Shown: positions 1-10,505, counted from the stretch's first letter. The stretch: DNA of 64,000 nucleotides from Notospermus geniculatus (GCA_002633025.1 NMRB01000474.1:60757-124756), one strand, 5' to 3'. Numbers and translations are program-made. The notes: generated from the sequence alone by a model not told the origin.

Positions 1-90
1 TCACCAGTCGCAGCAACTGGTGCTGGCGCTGGTGTACCTTCTTTCATTTGTTGACTGAGTTTATTACGTTGGCGCCACTGACGGATATTT
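1..90 (-). CDS. SIN3: SIN3 co-repressor, C-terminal exon (cut by window edge)
   Basis: This exon follows the 274-530 exon of the same gene. Minus-strand acceptor TTGTCTTTTCAG ends at position 91, and the exon's first base completes the AG|A arginine codon begun at the end of the preceding exon. The joined peptide runs KPVFLPR-NIRQWRQRNKLSQQ and then into a Pro/Ala-rich stretch. In SIN3A/SIN3B of animals the KPVFLPR-type motif is followed by a basic, Arg/Lys-rich segment just like this. SIN3 is the nuclear scaffold of the SIN3-HDAC histone deacetylase complex. The exon continues beyond position 1, so its donor and the C-terminus are not visible. Whether the animal has one or several SIN3 genes cannot be told from here. 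Confidence 0.8.
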
Positions 91-273
91 CTGAAAAGAC
101 AACAAAAGTTGTTTGAAATGCGAGGACTAATGCTGGACGAAATGGTCCATGGACCATGTGCTCACTCGTTTGGACATAACAGTGACTTGACTCTGGGTCA
201 AGTCTCCTTTAGAAAACGCTCAGATCGTTTCTGTATTTTCCACAACAGACGCAGAAATTCCATTGACACCTAC

Positions 274-530
274 CTCGGTAAGAAGACCGGTTTCCTGGAC
301 AACTGATCCTTGAGTTCGGAAGGTATCGTTTCATCATTTGCGATATATTTCTCCACATATTCGGACAATCTCTCAACCTCGACCGGCTCCTCAGAGTTCT
401 CTGTCTCCGTATCTAATAACTTAATGGTCAGGCAACAATCATTCTTATACTGAAAGTATATAATATTAGATTTTTCCATCAGGGCCGAAGTCATAGCATT
501 ACTGGCCCTGGTAAGTATGGAAGAGGCCAT
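274..530 (-). CDS. SIN3: SIN3 co-repressor, C-terminal region exon
   Basis: A 257-bp exon in one open frame, with donor AG|GTAGGT at 273-268 and a likely acceptor TTCCTCCTGAG ending at 531. The peptide includes IKLLDTE, EEPVEVERLSEYVEKYI and ends KPVFLPR. This matches the conserved C-terminal region of animal SIN3A/SIN3B (LLDTE, then a PVE..R.S.YVE.Y segment, then KPVFLPRN). SIN3 binds repressors through its paired amphipathic helices and docks histone deacetylases; this C-terminal part lies after the HDAC-interaction domain. The upstream exons, which should lie at higher coordinates, were not recognised before the receptor gene begins at 6053, so the gene may be interrupted in this assembly. 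The start at 530 is inferred, as the frame stays open to 569. Confidence 0.85.
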
Positions 531-535
531 CTCAG

Positions 536-1380
536 GAGGAATTGGAATTAAAACAAGCAAATGATGCACATGTTAGTAGCTAGTTGGACATGGGGTGGGT
601 TTTCTGGCGTCATGACTGGTGGGGACAAGCCACACACACCAGCATCCCTTGGTGCATTTCTTGCCATCAATAAAGCAAGCAATGTTGTGCAGGTTGACTA
701 GCTTCTGAGCATGGTTTGTCCAAGGAGGAATTGGAAATAAAACACTCAAATGATGCACAGGTCAGTAGCTAGTTGGACATGGGGTGGGTTTTCTGGCGTC
801 ATGACTGGTGGGGACAAGCCACACACACCAGCCACTCGCTTTGTTTGTGATCACCAACACTGGACATTCCCAGTTCAAGCCTGGGAAAGTGTGGTGACAG
901 ACATTGGCACTGAGGTGTTCCTTTGTCTGAGGGGACGACAGTTACAGCAAACCAACCACCAAGGCAAATTTAATTTCCCTTGGTGCATTTCTTGCCATCA
1001 ATAAAGCAAGCAATGTTGTGCAGGTTGACTAGCTTCTGAGCATGGTTTGTCCATGGAGGAATTGGAATTAAAACAAGCAAATGATGCACACGTCAGTAGC
1101 TAGTTGGACATGGGGTGGGTTTTCTGGCGTCATGACTGGTGGGGACAAGCCACACACACCAGCCACTCGCTTTGTTTGTGATCACCAACACTGGACATTC
1201 CCAGTTCAAGCCTGGGAAAGTGTGACAGACATTGGCACCTGAGGTGTTCCTTTGTCTCAGGGGACGACAGTTACAGCAAACCAACCACCAAGGCAAACAA
1301 TTACCTTGTGGTGGCAATGTCTTGCCATCAATAAAGCAAGCAATGTTCTGCAGGTGCCAACTAGCTTCTGAACGTGGAAC
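536..1380. repeat. Three tandem copies of a 190-335 bp intronic unit
   Basis: Copies begin at 536, 723 and 1056, each with GGAGGAATTGGAA followed by an AAATGATGCAC block and TAGTTGGACATGGGGTGGG. The first copy lacks an internal segment present in the others. The repeat begins immediately upstream (minus strand) of the SIN3 exon, so each copy carries the pyrimidine tract that precedes that exon's acceptor. No protein is supported in any frame; the open frames here are repeat-driven. Confidence 0.85.
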
Positions 1381-1988
1381 TTGAACACGTTCATGGTTTG
1401 AGAAATTAAACATTTTTAATGAGCATTGACCTGAATATTCCACTGCCACCTAGTGGCAGTTCAAGGAAATAACAAGTGCCAGCTTGCAGCAGTTATAAGA
1501 ACTAAACATGGAACGAGGGATTTGTGGGAATTGGGAACTTCGGTGGTACCCCACAGCTTACTGTCCCATGTGCCTGAGCGGCTCTACTGGAAAGTGCCTG
1601 AGCGGCTCTACTGGAAAGTGCCTGAGCGACTCTGCTAGAAAGTGCCTGAGCGACTACTAGAAAGTGAGGAAAGTGTGGTGACAGACATTGGCACCTGAGG
1701 TGTTCCTTTGTCTGAGGAGCAAACCAACCACCAAGGCAAACAATTACCTTGTGGTGGCAATTTCTTGCCATCAATAAAGCAAGCAATGTTCTGCAGGCTG
1801 CCAACTAGCTTCTGAACTTGGAACTTCAACATTTTTAATGAACGTTGACCTAAATACTCCACTGCCACCTAGTGGCAGTTCAAGGAAATAACAAGTGCCT
1901 CCTTGCAGCAGTTATAAGAACTAAACATGGAACGAGGGATTTGTGGGAATTGGGAACTTCGGTGGTACCCCACAGCTTACTGTCCCAT
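1381..1988. repeat. Duplicated spacer with a conserved palindrome
   Basis: A segment around 1395-1570 recurs about 420 bp later (around 1815-1988) with a few substitutions. It includes the palindrome ACTGCCACCTAGTGGCAGT and leads in both cases into the GTGCCTGAGCG minisatellite. Together with the three copies to the left it forms a nested tandem array. No coding content is supported. Confidence 0.75.
1570..1665. repeat. Minisatellite block 1 (24-bp unit, about 4 copies)
   Basis: Four imperfect units of GTGCCTGAGCG-NCTCTACTGGAAA type. They are related to the much larger block at 1989-2738 and separated from it by the duplicated spacer. Confidence 0.85.
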
Positions 1989-2738
1989 GTGCCTGAGCGA
2001 ATACAACTAGAAAATGCCTGAGCGACTATACTAGAAAGTGCCTGAGCGACTCTACTAGAAAGTGCCTGAGCGACTCGACTAGAAAGTGCCTGAGCGACTA
2101 TGCTAGAAAGTGCCTGAGCGACTATGCTAGAAAGTGCCTGAGCGACTCGACTAGAAAGTGCCTGAGCGACTATGCTAGAAAGTGCCTGAGCGACTATGCT
2201 AGAAAGTGCCTGAGCGACTATGCTAGAAAGTGCCTGAGCGACTCGACTAGAAAGTGCCTGAGCGACTATGCTAGAAAGTGCCTGAGCGACTATGCTAGAA
2301 AGTGCCTGAGCGACTCGACTAGAAAGTGCCTGAGCGACTATGCTAGAAAGTGCCTGAGCGACTATGCTAGAAAGTGCCTGAGCGACTATGCTAGAAAGTG
2401 CCTGAGCGACTCGACTAGAAAGTGCCTGAGCGACTATGCTAGAAAGTGCCTGAGCGACTATGCTAGAAAGTGCCTGAGCGACTCGACTAGAAAGTGCCTG
2501 AGCGACTATGCTAGAAAGTGCCTGAGCGACTATGCTAGAAAGTGCCAGAGCGACTCTACTAGAAAGTGCCAGAGCGACTCTACTAGAAAGTGCCAGAGCG
2601 ACTCCACTAGAAAGTGCCAGAGCGACTCTACTAGAAAGTGCCAGAGCGACTCTACTAGAAAGTGCCAGAGCGACTCTGCTAGAAAGTGCCAGAGCGACTC
2701 TGCTAGAAAGTGCCAGAGCGACTGCTAGAAAGTGCCTG
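1989..2738. repeat. 24-bp minisatellite, about 31 units, with higher-order pattern
   Basis: The unit is GTGCCTGAGCGACTnnnnCTAGAAA, 24 bp. Two variants dominate: A (GACTATGCT) and B (GACTCGACT). From about 2062 to 2540 the order is BAABAAA, BAABAAA, BAABAA, which is a seven-unit (168-bp) higher-order repeat. From 2541 the units switch to a GTGCCAGAGCG variant (8 copies). Because 24 is a multiple of three, the array produces a long Leu-Glu-Ser-Ala-Arg-Ala-Thr-Leu open frame at 2532-2816 that is not evidence for a gene. Confidence 0.95.
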
Positions 2739-3540
2739 GATCTCCCGTGCGCAAAGCGGGCATTTTTCCATCAAGCCAAAAGTCAGACGTCAGACTCACG
2801 GGCCCAACATGGCTAAATCTACAACACTATATGTACAGTCTAAACTCACCTAATCATCCACAGCCTGAACGACGTGATTCCAATGGTTTATAGTCTACTG
2901 ATGGACATGGTGGTCGAACCTCCATAGCTGACGAAAGCTGAAGTATCACTTGGAACCTCACAGAAGATGTCGGGTTTGCCAAGGAACTTTCATTGACGGA
3001 CCTGCATAATGAAAACGAGCAGCCATTTATATCACATCCTCTTGCAACAGGTCCTCTAAAACGCGCTCCCGTACTCGCGCTATGCAGAGTGGAAATGCCC
3101 TGGGTTCCCAGGATGTTTATATCAATGACAACAGGTCTAACAGGGTTGGCACTTCCATTACTTTTTTAGCCAAAGTAAAGAAAAGATCCCTATTGTTCAA
3201 TAGTGTCCAACAGCGTGTTCACTGACAACGTATACTAGTACCTCGGGTGTTTTTTTCTCCAGGTAGGCCTAGGCCTATACGTTGTCAGTGAAGTGTNCCC
3301 CCCCCCCCCCCACACACACACAGATCATGTATGAGACGCTTGTGCACCAGAATATCTCAAATGTAGAGAACAAACCAAATTTTCTTACCAATATTTCCGA
3401 TAAACACGTTTCCTGCACATACCACACCACGGTGTACACGTCCACCAAAAATGACCTCGTGGCATGTGTGCACCAGTCCGGAAAGATTACCTAACTCAGA
3501 CCAATTGTTGTTGTGAGCAACTTCTATTCAAATCCTTGGA
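2739..3540. other. Non-coding stretch with fold-back and an assembly N
   Basis: No gene is supported. TTCACTGACAACGTATA at 3219-3235 is the exact reverse complement of 3276-3292, giving a 17-bp stem. It ends beside a single N at 3297, followed by a run of C and a short CA repeat (contig join or unresolved homopolymer). Confidence 0.6.
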
Positions 3541-3544
3541 GACC

Positions 3545-3605
3545 GTCATGCCTAGCCGAGGGTGTTGGTCTTACATCACCAAGTCGCGGGTTCGGATCAG
3601 TTGTG
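3545..3605 (+). mobile_element. Possible tRNA-derived SINE head
   Basis: TAGCCGAGGGT at 3553-3563 fits the RNA polymerase III A box at 10 of 11 positions. GGTTCGGATCA at 3589-3599 resembles the B box (GGTTCGANTCC). Spacing is about 35 bp, as in tRNA genes and tRNA-derived SINEs. No full cloverleaf was recognised, so a functional tRNA is unlikely. The SINE body and tail were not delimited. Confidence 0.4.
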
Positions 3606-4981
3606 TGGTTGAAGATTGTGACCACAGTCATTAACCCCTTATTTTATGAGCGGTGGTTACACTCCCCGGGTTTTATGACACCCGGGTTAAATTCGAACCC
3701 GGGCCTGGAAAAATTGCATAGGTGTAAACACGGCTTGTATTTAGCAGAATCAATTTTATTGTAATTTAAATTGTACGTTACACGCGTGAGTAGCTTCCCT
3801 CAAAAACATGGTACAGCCTGTGAATTTAATTGGTTACATGTAATATGAAGTATGTACACGTTGTCTGCAGCAAATGGTGTCCTATACAGCGTTGGAACGG
3901 GAAACGAAGAGTAGAATTTTACACAACAACGAACACACATCATAACAAGATTGTTGAATAGGAATTACAGAGGTTTTTGTTATCAAATGCATGCCCATGT
4001 CCTGGCGATTAAAATTTGGGAAAGTGCATGTGGTGCTAGTTTCCGGTGTAATATTTTTCACTGGCCCCGTTTGCCAATGCCCCCCCCCCCAACAAAAGAT
4101 TGTAAGCCGCCACCCGACAATGGGGAGGCACTGATAAACATGTCTTTCTATATTTAAGTCTCCTTCACACAGAAGCGGGCATATTGGAATAGGAGAGGCA
4201 GTCTCAGGCATTACACCCTGGACCTGGGCCAATGATCGATATCCAAGACACTTCGTAGGCCTGCTAAAATTACTCACCAGGTGACACTTTGTATTGGTTC
4301 CCGATGCCGTCGTCAGAGGAGCCCTTCAACCCCTGGCGACGACATCAGGGCCCAATACGGCGACACAAAATACATGTGCTGTCAACAATACATGGGTTGA
4401 TAAACAATGAATCAAATTTTGCTTTTTGGATAGTGATTCGAATACCCATCTCATTTTTGAGTCCAGCATAGCTACCAGAGAGTTCTTACCGAAACAGCCC
4501 GCCTTATCAGCGTTGAAGGATAGTATGCCCCTTGAACATGCGTCCGGCAACCATATTGGAGGTACGAGGAGGACCTGTCATCCGACTGATATTGGTCAAC
4601 ACTTCACACTTCGAATTTATTTTTGAATATCACAGAATGGAGTTCTCTTCGTATGGACAACATTAAAGCGTAAAAGGTTATCAACAGCAACAGGTAGAGT
4701 GCGAAATGAACACACCTAAATCACCAAAATAAACAAATTAATTAGAATATGCTGTACATTGTATGATGGATGAAGTCTAACTACATTCATAACGAAGTTT
4801 CTAGATGTCTATCGAGGATATCCGCCATCTTGGTCTGCTCTGCCCGTCGTTGTCACGTTGCACATCGGATCGTCTATAAAGTGAAAACATCCTCAGATCA
4901 ATGTCAAATAGACCCGAGTTGAGGCCCATGCCATGTACTCACCATCGAAGTCCTCCCCGTGCTACAGGTGGTAGCACTGTC

Positions 4982-5252
4982 CAGGGCCGGATCCGGGGGG
5001 GGGGCGTACGCCCCCTATTTTTGGCAGAGTAGTGATTTTTTTAGCAAGAAAAATTTAATCACATAAAAATTCGAGTATTTTGCTCTCAGATGCCAGGAAA
5101 ATGCATATAGGCAAAGCACTTAAAATTGTCAAATTTTTCTGGGGGAGGGCCCCCATACCCCCCGTTTGGGCTTCATTCTTTCGGTGCTCACCACCTCGGG
5201 CGGGCGGCGTCGAGCTACGCCCCCCTTTCTGTCAATCCTGGATCCGGCCCTG
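4982..5252. mobile_element. Non-autonomous DNA transposon with CAGGGCC ends, copy 1
   Basis: The element starts CAGGGCCGGATCC and ends GGATCCGGCCCTG, perfect inverted termini of 13 bp. It is flanked by a 5-bp direct duplication CTGTC (4977-4981 and 5253-5257). The interior holds G/C-run subterminal regions and an AT-rich core without a coding frame. A reverse-complement copy lies at 46633-46902. CAGGG termini are typical of hAT elements, but the 5-bp target duplication is unusual for that superfamily, so the assignment is tentative. Confidence 0.85.
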
Positions 5253-6052
5253 CTGTCAGCGAAATTGATCGTGACTGAGGCTGGGCTGGCGCCATCTTGA
5301 TTTCAGCCGATCTCGTCCCAACGGGTCTTTGCTCAATCTATTTGATGTATTTAGCCTTCGACAAGGAGAGAACGACACCAAGCTAAGGTGCGAGGTATTC
5401 GTGATCCCAGACAAAGTGCACATAGGAGTATATACAAAGCCTCTACATAGTCATCTGCGTTTCCAATAACTCTGTACATGGGACCCTGTATCGATGTTAT
5501 AATATTCTACGTAAATACTGGATGTTACGTTACATTTTTGATTATGAAAATAGGATAAATTAAGCAAAAACTGTTGTACATTATCGGTAGGTATATACAT
5601 GAACATTGTGCACTAGGAAGTTGAAGTCATGTACAGTAACTGAGATGCGTGGTCCGCCCTTTTTTTAGATACGCCATCAGTAGTTGAATTGCTTTCAAAG
5701 TCTCTATTATAGAATCCTCACTCTGCATGAATGTATAATGGACACTGGTTGTATTTCGAACTGGCAGGGTCCTGAAACATGTGGTTCAAGTGGTATCGAG
5801 GGTCCTCTGACACCCCTCCCGAGAATACACCACCCCATGGACAACAGCCCCACCTTCTTGACAACACACCACTCAAACCACATACTTCAAGCCCATGTGG
5901 TCAGACGTCAGGTGGAGGATCATGATCCTTGGCCGTGTTACAGAAATGAATCCTAAAATTGCCACCTATCGGTAAGAACTTGCTCGAATCGGAAAATAAA
6001 CTAGTCTACAGAATGGTGTTGCGGAACCAACTCGAGCAGCATTGCATCGTCG
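5253..6052. other. Downstream flank of the receptor gene
   Basis: No gene was recognised. It lies 3' of the receptor stop codon on the minus strand, so part may be its 3' UTR. No AATAAA on the minus strand was noticed, so a transcript end cannot be placed. Confidence 0.4.
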
Positions 6053-6367
6053 TCATAAAATCCTTAGGTATATCGTCCAGTAACAAATATTGAAAAACAG
6101 GAAAGATCCAGGAAAAAGGATCCGAGAAATTCGATCGATTTTACTGACGGAATTCACCCCTCGTTTCGACGTCCTCATCTTCATGTCTCTGTATTTGGCG
6201 CTGCCCTTCAAGCAGTTGAGAAACTTTGTGCAGCAGTGTTCGGATAATGTGTCGTCCGTTTCGTAATCTATACCGACATTTGTGTCGCCGTTGAGTTTTT
6301 CTCGGCTGGACCGATCACCGTCCCTGCTGTCGCTGTATTTGTTGTAGAAGCCCATCGCCTGCCGCTC
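6053..6367 (-). CDS. Grd: Receptor subunit last exon: cytoplasmic loop, M4, stop
   Basis: 315 bp from acceptor TTTCGTCGTTGCAG to the TAG stop at 6053-6055. It encodes the rest of an M3-M4 loop of roughly 85-90 residues (short for the family) with many charged and serine residues. Then come [20 protein letters not shown] and CYWTIYL, which are M4. The protein ends five residues or fewer after M4, as usual. Frame agrees with exon 8. Confidence 0.93.
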   Translation of the reverse strand, partial: ERQAMGFYNKYSDSRDGDRSSREKLNGDTNVGIDYETDDTLSEHCCTKFLNCLKGSAKYRDMKMRTSKRGVNSVSKIDRISRILFPGSFLFFNICYWTIYLRIL

Positions 6368-6452
6368 CTGCAACGACGAAACGAAAAAGTAACACTGCGA
6401 AACGGAACAAACGATGGCAAAACGAAGAAATACAAATAGATGTATTTCTTAC

Positions 6453-6667
6453 CTCTTCTTCTTCTTCCTCATCTAAGAGCATCAGATGTAGCTCTCCACT
6501 GCCATGTTTGGTGAAGTAGTGCACGCCCGCGAACTGGATGATGGTCGCCAGGACGAAGGCGAAACATGTTCCAAGGTACCAATCAAGTGCGGTTGAATAG
6601 GAAACTTTGGGGAGGTTAGTTCGGTTGTCTATCCCCAGGAAGGCCATGGTAAGCACGGTCGTGATAC
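6453..6667 (-). CDS. Grd: Receptor subunit exon 8: M2 pore helix and M3
   Basis: 215 bp, acceptor TTTTTTCTACAG, donor GAG|GTAAGA. It completes M2: 0'R, 2'A, 6'T, 9'L ([17 protein letters not shown]). This is an anion-channel pore with the 2'Ala and 6'Thr that line the picrotoxin and dieldrin site in [20 protein letters not shown] leads into M3 ([17 protein letters not shown]), followed by TKHGSGE and a run of glutamates encoded by a GAA/GAG microsatellite at the start of the cytoplasmic loop. Poly-Glu length is likely variable. Confidence 0.96.
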
Positions 6668-7075
6668 CTGTAGAAAAAAAGAGGAATGAATCCGCGCGAG
6701 CGTCAGCGTATACGAATACACTCATTCAGGCCAAAACTTGACGATAAGGACAACGACGCCGTCAAATCTGATGATGCCACAAAAACACTTTTCACCAACA
6801 ACGACAAGATACTATGTCATGCATCTTTTATTTCAGATTCCGTGTTTTTGATATTTTTTTACCATGGTCGTTAAGATGTAAACGGAATAAGCGATTCCGT
6901 TCTAGCCGGGTTGAACACCACTCAACTCGAGGAGCCAGCGGGGAAATGTATTCAAGTCGTCGCTAATTGCTGCTGTCATATCGTTAGTAGGAACAAATGC
7001 CTCTTGAGAACTTGCAATCGAACATTCTTTCTGAGTGCAGAAAGAAAGGATTTGACAGTATAGGGAAGGGACTAC

Positions 7076-7228
7076 CTAATGCAATCCTATCGGCAGTGGC
7101 CTCTCTGTTGATCCAGAAAGCAACCCAGGAGAGTACGACCAGGAGACTGCAGGGGACGTAGACTTGGATCATGAAGTAGCCCATGTGACGTTGGAGCTCA
7201 AAATGTACGATTAATGTGGAATATTGTG
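7076..7228 (-). CDS. Grd: Receptor subunit exon 7: loop C end, M1, start of M2
   Basis: 153 bp, identical in length to the vertebrate GABA-A equivalent; acceptor TGCTATTTCAG, donor G|GTAGTC. It encodes QYSTLIVHFELQRH, then MGYFMIQVYVPCSLLVVLSW (transmembrane helix M1), then FWINREATADRIAL. The arginine before IALG occupies the 0' position at the inner mouth of the pore. ADR, rather than the PAR of many GABA subunits, recalls the SDR of GRD. The aromatic loop C residues of classical GABA-binding subunits are not evident, so this may be a partner subunit; that is inference. Confidence 0.95.
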
Positions 7229-7435
7229 CTGAAATAGCAAAAAAGGAACGTTTATTCTGCTACATGTCTGAAATTACGTCGATTGAAATTTCTTTTAAGA
7301 TTTTAAAGTCTGCGTTTCAACCAGTTGAATTTTGGTTGGCAAGACATCGGATTATATAGAATATAAACAAATCATCGAGAATCTGCTGGTACATGTAAGT
7401 CTTTTCTCGCGTAAGAAATATGCAACAACTCTCAC

Positions 7436-7576
7436 CATTTTGAAGTGAAAAGGTCCCGTTCTTGGCAGGACTGCCCATCAGATCAAACTGTGACAACATC
7501 ATGCCGTTAGCCATCCCGATGGAGTCACCTGGTCCGTCTTTCCACCGGTAGATGATGTCGTCTTGCGTATAACCAT
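7436..7576 (-). CDS. Grd: Receptor subunit exon 6: loops B and F
   Basis: 141 bp, acceptor CGTTTCTCCAG, donor AATG|GTGAGA. Joined to the previous exon it gives GSYGYTQDDIIYRWKDG, the loop B region (SYGYT), then a loop F segment ending LSQFDLMG and a possible N-glycosylation site (NGT). Frames match exactly across both junctions. Confidence 0.93.
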
Positions 7577-7905
7577 CTGGAGAAACGAGGAAACAAAATG
7601 ATTGTGAGACTAGAGGTACTCTAATCACAACGCATCCGAATCCTTCTCCGAGATAGCTTACATTGGACAGAAAGTTGCTGGTGCCATTGATCGTCCTATC
7701 ACATTGTTAAAATTCGATCGCCTCTCGTGCCTAGGACATTCGCCGCTTTAAACAGCATCATCAGTTGCAGGGCTGAAGCCAACGTTTTGGTCCTTGGGGC
7801 AAAACACCTCCTTTTGCAAAGTGTTTTTCGCTGACGTTTGCGGCGTTTGCCCCAACGTCCCTGTGCTTGCTGCGGCCCTGAGTTGTCAACTTGAACAATA
7901 CTTAC

Positions 7906-7988
7906 AACTACCAACTTCCAGCGGACAAGATTGCAGGTCCATCGGGAACTTCTCTAGGTGCATAGGACATGTAGCTTTGATTGTCAAT
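7906..7988 (-). CDS. Grd: Receptor subunit exon 5: Cys-loop
   Basis: 83 bp, the same length as exon 5 of vertebrate GABA-A receptor genes; acceptor TTTCCTTCAG, donor T|GTAAGT. It encodes [20 protein letters not shown] and continues CPLEVGS. The two cysteines lie 13 residues apart with the invariant FPMD between them, the defining disulphide loop of the family, which couples agonist binding to the pore. Confidence 0.97.
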
Positions 7989-8302
7989 CTGAAGGAAAGA
8001 CCGACGGAGGATGAAATCAAAATGCACAGCATTACGAGACAGGCAATAATAGCCAATAGCAAAGAGCCTAACATGACTGCACGTCCCTGGTTGGACAGTA
8101 CAACACTCAGTTGTACTGGTCTGCCAATCAGAGACGTGATTCACTGCTGCAGTTGAACCAAGATAAAGTTTTCCTCGCCGGTCATTTTTGTGGACGTGAA
8201 GCTCTATTGCCTGCCGGTAAATAAGCATGGCTCCTACAGTGATATTTCGAAGAGTTCGAAGAAGAATTTCTTCGCCTACAAAGATGTTATCGGCCAACTC
8301 AC

Positions 8303-8523
8303 CTCATGGAGTAAATTATCCTTCCGGTCTTATCGATTCTAAGCAATATATTAGGCCCAGTAATTATGTGAAGGTACGACCCCTTCCCATTTAAGACATA
8401 TGTATCGGGTTTCCAAATCTCTTTCAGCATGGCCACGTTCAGCTGTAGCTTTTTCATGCTGCCGGAGAATGCTAGTCGGGAGTCAACCCAGGTCTGTCGG
8501 AAGTAGCAATCCATGGAGTACAT
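8303..8523 (-). CDS. Grd: Receptor subunit exon 4: ligand-binding loops D, A and E
   Basis: Acceptor CTACTTTCAG, donor ATGAG|GTGAGT, 221 bp, exactly the length of the equivalent exon in vertebrate GABA-A genes. It encodes MYSMDCYFRQTWVDSRLAF (loop D, YFRQ.W), EIWKPDTYVLNGKGS (loop A, W.PDT), then NILLRIDKTGRIIYSMR (loop E). YSMDCYFRQ is particularly like insect GRD. The last codon, AG|A arginine, is split between this and the next exon. Confidence 0.95.
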
Positions 8524-8785
8524 CTGAAAGTAGACAAGCGGTGACAAATGAAATGGTTTTACTTGACAGCGTGCTGGTCTGTAACCACGATCAAGCAGCC
8601 TCGTGACCTGGTGACCATGGATTTATTCACGACAAACCCGAGTAAAAGGACGTGTGGACAGCGTGACTAGAGTGTTTCAGAATATCCCCCGAACAACCGC
8701 TGTACAACAAAGTTACATTGTTCAGTCGGACAGTTTCCTGAAGCACCATGCGGACCTGATATTGGTAAAGGTAGTATCTCCAGTT

Positions 8786-8911
8786 GGGAGGTTGAGATCG
8801 GCGACTTATCACATATCTTCACACGTACATGTATGTGCATAGGATTCTGTACAACGAGGACAAATTTTGTGTACATTTTGATCCGTGATAAGTCGCTGAT
8901 CTCAACCTCCC
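8786..8911. mobile_element. 126-bp fold-back (MITE-like) in receptor intron 3
   Basis: GGGAGGTTGAGATCGGCGAC begins a 27-bp left arm (8786-8812) whose reverse complement lies at 8885-8911 with one mismatch. The loop contains ACATGTA. It looks like a small terminal-inverted-repeat element; no target duplication was confirmed. Confidence 0.7.
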
Positions 8912-9495
8912 TTGACCATGTCACCACTGGTCAAAACAGTGGGGCTACTTCTATGGGGAGTAGATACATCCCAGCCCTGGGGCAACTCCCTCTTTACCAG
9001 TTTCCTCCAAATATCGACTAGACATGGAACCATCGAAAATGATTATCCATACACCTGTTAAAAGAAACGGTGCATAAGATAACAACCCAAGTAGCAAAAT
9101 GCGATGGCCCAGCAGTGGACCACCAGAACGGCAATGCCAACTTGCAAACCCCACTGGCAGACCACCGGGGGCATGAGTGGCATACCGTTAATGGGCCGCA
9201 AAAGGCCCTTTTTGGCGACAACTCAGGGGCTAAGATGAACGAAGAAGAAACAAGGATAGCTGTGAAGCTGCATTAATGCTGGTAGTTCACCTTGGTCCAC
9301 ATCTCGAGATCCAGACTTGTGTTGACTGTCAGTTGATGGGCCACACAAGTAGCTACTTGGGCAAGAAACAGAGAGAACATGCACATTCAAACAGGCAATA
9401 GAAGGGGTTGCAACTCTCGACAGATTTGTCATCAAATACTATATAAAAGTTGCTTAGTACGTTGACAAAAATTCAACAGGGTGAATATACATTAA

Positions 9496-9618
9496 GGGCC
9501 CGTATTCCAGAAGCCTCCTTCACACTATTAAGGTCTACTTTAAGCTTATTGTATTCTGCCCTGCAAACAATAGCAAAAGGTAAACCTTAGAGTTACGGAA
9601 GGTTCCAGAATACGGCCC
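9496..9618. mobile_element. 123-bp GGGCC-ended MITE
   Basis: Termini GGGCCCGTATTCCAGAAGCC and its imperfect reverse complement GGTTCCAGAATACGGCCC. Same length and end pattern as the element at 33997-34119, and similar ends to 47880-48006. It lies in the long receptor intron. Confidence 0.75.
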
Positions 9619-10405
9619 AAGGTCCGTTACGACAGGAAAGGTAAACCCGGAAAGAGATGAAGAAAAAATGGAGCACCTCTCAGTCTGAGATGAAATACCA
9701 GAACTGCCAGTTTGTCAGTGTCGTTAAGCAACGGGAGTTGAGGCAACCGGCCGAGCTATACTTATTCCGAGAGGTGGAAGGTCGAGATACGAGAGTTGAA
9801 ACCCCATAAACTGTAAAACACATCAATCATTCAGAAAATAACTACATGTATGGTGTGCATGTAGTTGTACAGAAAATGTACCAGCTAAGGGGAGCTTCGA
9901 CATCATCTGTGCAACTATTTAAGGTAATTCCCGTCGATAACCACCGATACCACCGTCGATACAAGGAACGGTTGGAAACCATGATAGAGTAGATTCGCTA
10001 GCAGCCATCTTGGATCGTTGCCGTGGTACCCACGCATGCGTATTTGAACTGTAGGGAAGATTAAGAAAATGCATTACGTTTCTATCCAGACGAAGTGCCA
10101 GTGGGAGTTACCTGGCATTGTCATGGCAACCAAAAAGATGGCGGCCAGCGAATCTCATCTGTACTGACGAGAATCACCCTTCAAAGAAAATGACAAATGG
10201 TAAAAGAAGATTCAAAAATCCAGTTACACACAACGAAAGTATGAAAATTGCACCACCGAGAAGGAAAAAGAATCCAGCTGAAAAAAAAGTCACACTTTTG
10301 TTGAATCACAGGCGGCAACACTGAAATTCGCTCGGTAAGACGAATGTTCTTGTGAGGTCAAGCTCTTTGTTATGGAAAAATACTTGAAATGATGCAGATA
10401 TATCA

Positions 10406-10505
10406 AATACAGCTTGTGTTCAAAGAGTTGCTTGGGCCATAGTGAAATTCTTTTTAAAAAGAATTTCATTAAGATCCAAGCAACTCTTTGAACACAACCT
10501 GTATT
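10406..10505. repeat. 100-bp hairpin with nested perfect palindrome
   Basis: A 30-bp arm (10406-10435) pairs with 10476-10505 with a single mismatch. Inside lies the 24-bp perfect palindrome GAAATTC(T)5(A)5GAATTTC at 10444-10467. It sits in the long receptor intron. It could be a fold-back transposon or a precursor hairpin; no expression evidence is visible. Confidence 0.85.

Noticed and set aside
2532-2816. 94-codon open frame with a repeated LESARATL peptide
   Set aside because: Produced by the 24-bp minisatellite, whose unit is a multiple of three without stops.
3545-3605. Functional tRNA gene
   Set aside because: A and B box-like motifs are present, but no acceptor or anticodon stem could be formed by eye; kept only as a possible SINE.
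8987-9054. Candidate receptor exon 3 on the minus strand: exactly 68 bp, good acceptor (TTCTTTTAACAG), phase-compatible
   Set aside because: The peptide (WIIIFDGSMSSRYLEE) does not resemble the conserved exon 3 segment, the donor GTTGCC is poor, and several such AG-68-GT windows are expected by chance in a 6.8-kb intron.
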